DNA of 64,000 nucleotides from Lachnospiraceae bacterium. Lineage in GTDB: Bacteria > Bacillota > Clostridia > Lachnospirales > Lachnospiraceae. The DNA lies in NCBI GenBank assembly GCA_014804445.1, contig JAAUZU010000012.1, forward strand, positions 37,512 to 101,511. Reading direction: 5' to 3'. Of the stretch, positions 61,958 through 64,000 are shown piece by piece (within the stretch, counting starts at the first letter, position 1; each line of letters begins with the position of its first letter). A program made the translations under genes and the position numbers. A model generated the notes under the pieces. That model was not told the DNA's origin and made no database searches. It saw only the letters and a list, made by a program, of their open reading frames with translations.

Positions 61958-64000
61958 CTAGTCTCCATAAACAACATTGTCTATATTGTCAGCCTCTCCG
62001 GTTATAATTTCCTCTTCATCCGCAAGATTGTAATAGTATTTAATAATATCACGACTGGTCTGCGCCGCGAAACCGGACGCATAACCAAATGCAATACGGG
62101 TTGCAATAGCAATTTCCGGTTCTTCATAGGGCGCATACCCCACAAACAATGCGTGGTTTGCCCTGCTGGTATTCTCCTGTGCCGTACCTGTCTTACCCGC
62201 GACCGCCATACCAAGGTTGCTATAGTAGGACATATTCTCCACCACACCCCGCATACCTGTGTGAATGGCATTCCAGTACTCCTCCGGCAAATCTATGGTA
62301 TTGCGGACATCCGGCTCATATTCTATAATCACATTTCCATCCGGACTCATTACCTTGTCAATCAGCGTCAGATTGTAACAGGTGCCGCTGTTTGCCACTG
62401 CCGTCACATAACGCGCCAGTCCGACAGTGGTAAAGCTGTTTGTTCCCTGCCCGATAGCTGATTGTATCGGCAATTCGTCGGAGATATCGGGAGCGTATTC
62501 TGAAATCTCCACTCCGGAACGCTCTGTCAATCCGTACATATCCGCATATTTTGCCAGAATCTCCAGTCCATCTTCCGCATTGTAAGAGCCGTTTACACAA
62601 CTCATGTCATAGCCCAGCTGGTAAAAGAACACATTACAGGAATTGCGGATAGCACCGGTCACATTTAAAGAACCATGCGCACCGGGATAAGTCCAACAGC
62701 GCGGCGGCGGCGTAACGGTTGTAAAACTTCCGGTACAGAGCGTTGGCGTTCTTATTGTAATAAATCCCTCCATCAGCCCTGCCGTCGCAGAAACCATTTT
62801 GTAAGTGGAACCCGGTGCCGATTTATACTGTGTAGCATAGTTTAACAGCGGATTGGAACGGTCTGACTGAAGCTGCGCAAAGTATTCTGCATCCACGGAA
62901 TTTGCCATCCGGTTGTTGTCATAGCTTGGATAGGACACCAAGGCCAGCACCTCTCCGGTATTGACGTCCGTGATGACTACCGAACCGTTGCAGGGGTCAA
63001 GTGCAAGCTGTGCAGGCGTAATGTCCAGATTGCTGATACGGTTTTTGATAAAATCGTAAGCCGACAGCTTTCCGTTATACAGAAGTGTAATATCCTGTTC
63101 CGCAATTTCAACCCGTCCCTGCTCACACAATATAAAGCAGACGTCCTTACCGTTTATCACATCTCTTTTCAGCATATACTTGAAAAGCTTTTTCTGATAG
63201 TCGTTGGTATTGTCCAGTATCAGAAAAATACTGTCAATCACCTTCTGATAAATTTCTTCCGTATCCGCATACCGGCTGTCCAAATCCAGCTTAGTCACAT
63301 CTATCCATCCCATGGCAATGGCATAGTGGAGATATTCGCAGAGACTGATAGTCTCTTCTGTCTTCCATGCTATATAAGTGGGATCCGATGTGTCAATCAG
63401 ACTTTCGTCCAGTACGCCTCTTTTTAACAAGTAATCCACAATATTGCTCTCATACACCTGATATTCCTTATTCAGCTTATTGTAGGGCGTTTTTTCTTCC
63501 GTCAGTTCCAAAAGAAGCGTATTATACACTGTTTCCCGATAGGCAAGATACTGCTCGTAAACATATGCCTCGTATTCGCCGGCTTCCGGTGAAGCCATAT
63601 GCTTCAAATCAATCACGCTGTTGTCAAACAGGGTAAAGTATACGTCATAAATCGGAATATAAAGCTCCTGGCTGGAATTGGAGGTGCCTGTATATTCTTT
63701 TGTATTGCGAAGCTTCTCTAAAATGATACCCGCAATTTTCTGTTCCAAAATCTTGTAGGCAGCAATCTGCAAATCCTTGTCTATGGTCAGATATACATCG
63801 TTTCCGGCCACCGGTTCCCACGACTCATCTTCGTCGATGCTGATAACCTTCCCTGTATTGTTGACATAAACCGTTTCTATTCCTTTGATTCCCTGCAGGT
63901 CTGATTCCATGTAGGCCTCAATGCCGGATATGCCGACAATATCATTTACGGAGTAACGAGTGCCGTCTCCGCCGTTTTCCAAATCCTGTTTGTTCAGGTT
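61958..64000 (-). CDS. mrdA: Penicillin-binding protein 2 (MrdA), 5' end outside window
   Basis: The frame is open to the window edge, so the N-terminal anchor is missing; 680 residues remain. The pedestal/dimerisation part is followed by an insert of roughly 230 residues before the transpeptidase domain. Transpeptidase motifs: SAPGSTYKMVSATAG (catalytic Ser and Lys), SCN in RNSCNVFFYQLG and KTGTAQ. Partners RodA, encoded four genes downstream, in lateral wall growth. First listed gene of the mrdA-minCDE-rodA-mgsA run. Confidence 0.93.
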   Translation of the reverse strand, partial: NLNKQDLENGGDGTRYSVNDIVGISGIEAYMESDLQGIKGIETVYVNNTGKVISIDEDESWEPVAGNDVYLTIDKDLQIAAYKILEQKIAGIILEKLRNTKEYTGTSNSSQELYIPIYDVYFTLFDNSVIDLKHMASPEAGEYEAYVYEQYLAYRETVYNTLLLELTEEKTPYNKLNKEYQVYESNIVDYLLKRGVLDESLIDTSDPTYIAWKTEETISLCEYLHYAIAMGWIDVTKLDLDSRYADTEEIYQKVIDSIFLILDNTNDYQKKLFKYMLKRDVINGKDVCFILCEQGRVEIAEQDITLLYNGKLSAYDFIKNRISNLDITPAQLALDPCNGSVVITDVNTGEVLALVSYPSYDNNRMANSVDAEYFAQLQSDRSNPLLNYATQYKSAPGSTYKMVSATAGLMEGFITIRTPTLCTGSFTTVTPPPRCWTYPGAHGSLNVTGAIRNSCNVFFYQLGYDMSCVNGSYNAEDGLEILAKYADMYGLTERSGVEISEYAPDISDELPIQSAIGQGTNSFTTVGLARYVTAVANSGTCYNLTLIDKVMSPDGNVIIEYEPDVRNTIDLPEEYWNAIHTGMRGVVENMSYYSNLGMAVAGKTGTAQENTSRANHALFVGYAPYEEPEIAIATRIAFGYASGFAAQTSRDIIKYYYNLADEEEIITGEADNIDNVVYGD

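Overview
The window reads as a chromosomal, mostly housekeeping segment of a spore-forming, low-to-mid GC Firmicute. Lachnospiraceae (Clostridia) is the best guess. Reasons: conserved Clostridia gene orders (zapA next to a U32 protein; rpmB-asp23-fakA-recG; TIGR03960/TIGR03936 radical-SAM pair with RNase E/G; mrdA-minCDE-rodA-mgsA), the sporulation genes ytfI/ytfJ (gerW) and a YlbJ/SpoVV-like protein, the short HisG plus HisZ arrangement, and strong AGGAGG-type ribosome binding sites with TTGaca-17-TAtaaT promoters. I see no tRNA, rRNA, CRISPR array, prophage or complete insertion sequence.

Layout. 1-6.5 kb (+): the end of ruvB, zapA, a large U32/RlhA-like protein, a NUDIX hydrolase, a conserved unknown, ytfI-ytfJ, a tiny membrane protein and a coiled-coil protein with a C-terminal J-like motif. 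6.6 kb: rpmB on the minus strand. 7-18.2 kb (+): asp23, fakA, recG, degV (a probable FakB partner), a type II topoisomerase B/A pair, rsmD, coaD and a coiled-coil protein, closed by a strong terminator. 18.2-28.4 kb: a cell-wall amidase, a YlbJ-like protein (-), an RsuA-type pseudouridine synthase, a HAD phosphatase, a YgiQ-type radical-SAM protein, an SDR enzyme, a membrane HD-GYP protein whose external domain looks like a family-2 carbohydrate-binding module, an unknown membrane protein, an RluA-type synthase and recU. 28.36-28.77 kb is the only gene-free gap above 300 bp. It holds tandem repeats and a nested palindromic element.

28.7-33.8 kb (+) is a partial histidine operon, hisZ-hisG-hisD-hisB-hisIE. 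The last gene carries an extra HisF-like domain without its catalytic aspartate; hisA, hisF, hisH and hisC are absent here. 34-38.9 kb (+): a small membrane protein, the two radical-SAM-linked genes, RNase E/G and ADP-ribose-type NUDIX. 38.9-42.7 kb is a minus-strand island: an alpha-toroid protein of unknown function, dtd, a Cof-type HAD and an AI-2E-family permease. 42.9-46.3 kb: ttcA-like, a tyrosine recombinase, then divergent yneA-like and lexA with clustered LexA operators, then a DUF378 protein.

At 46.35 kb a two-way terminator marks the switch to the minus strand. Read 5'-3' from 64 kb down, the genes are mrdA (cut by the window edge), minC, minD, minE, rodA, mgsA, dacB-like, a small P-loop protein, an HlyD-like protein, yggS, sepF, aroB, lspA, rluD-like, a cytidylate-kinase-like protein, rplU, prp, rpmA, obgE, yhbY, nadD, yqeK and rsfS. 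This stretch couples cell shape and division (PBP2, RodA, Min, SepF) with ribosome assembly (L21, Prp-processed L27, Obg, YhbY, RsfS).

No obvious new defence or mobile system is present. The best leads are the carbohydrate-binding HD-GYP sensor, the HisF-like pseudoenzyme fusion, the palindromic element at 28.4 kb, the topoisomerase A subunit lacking a GyrA box, and the Asp-to-Glu change at the MgsA catalytic base.
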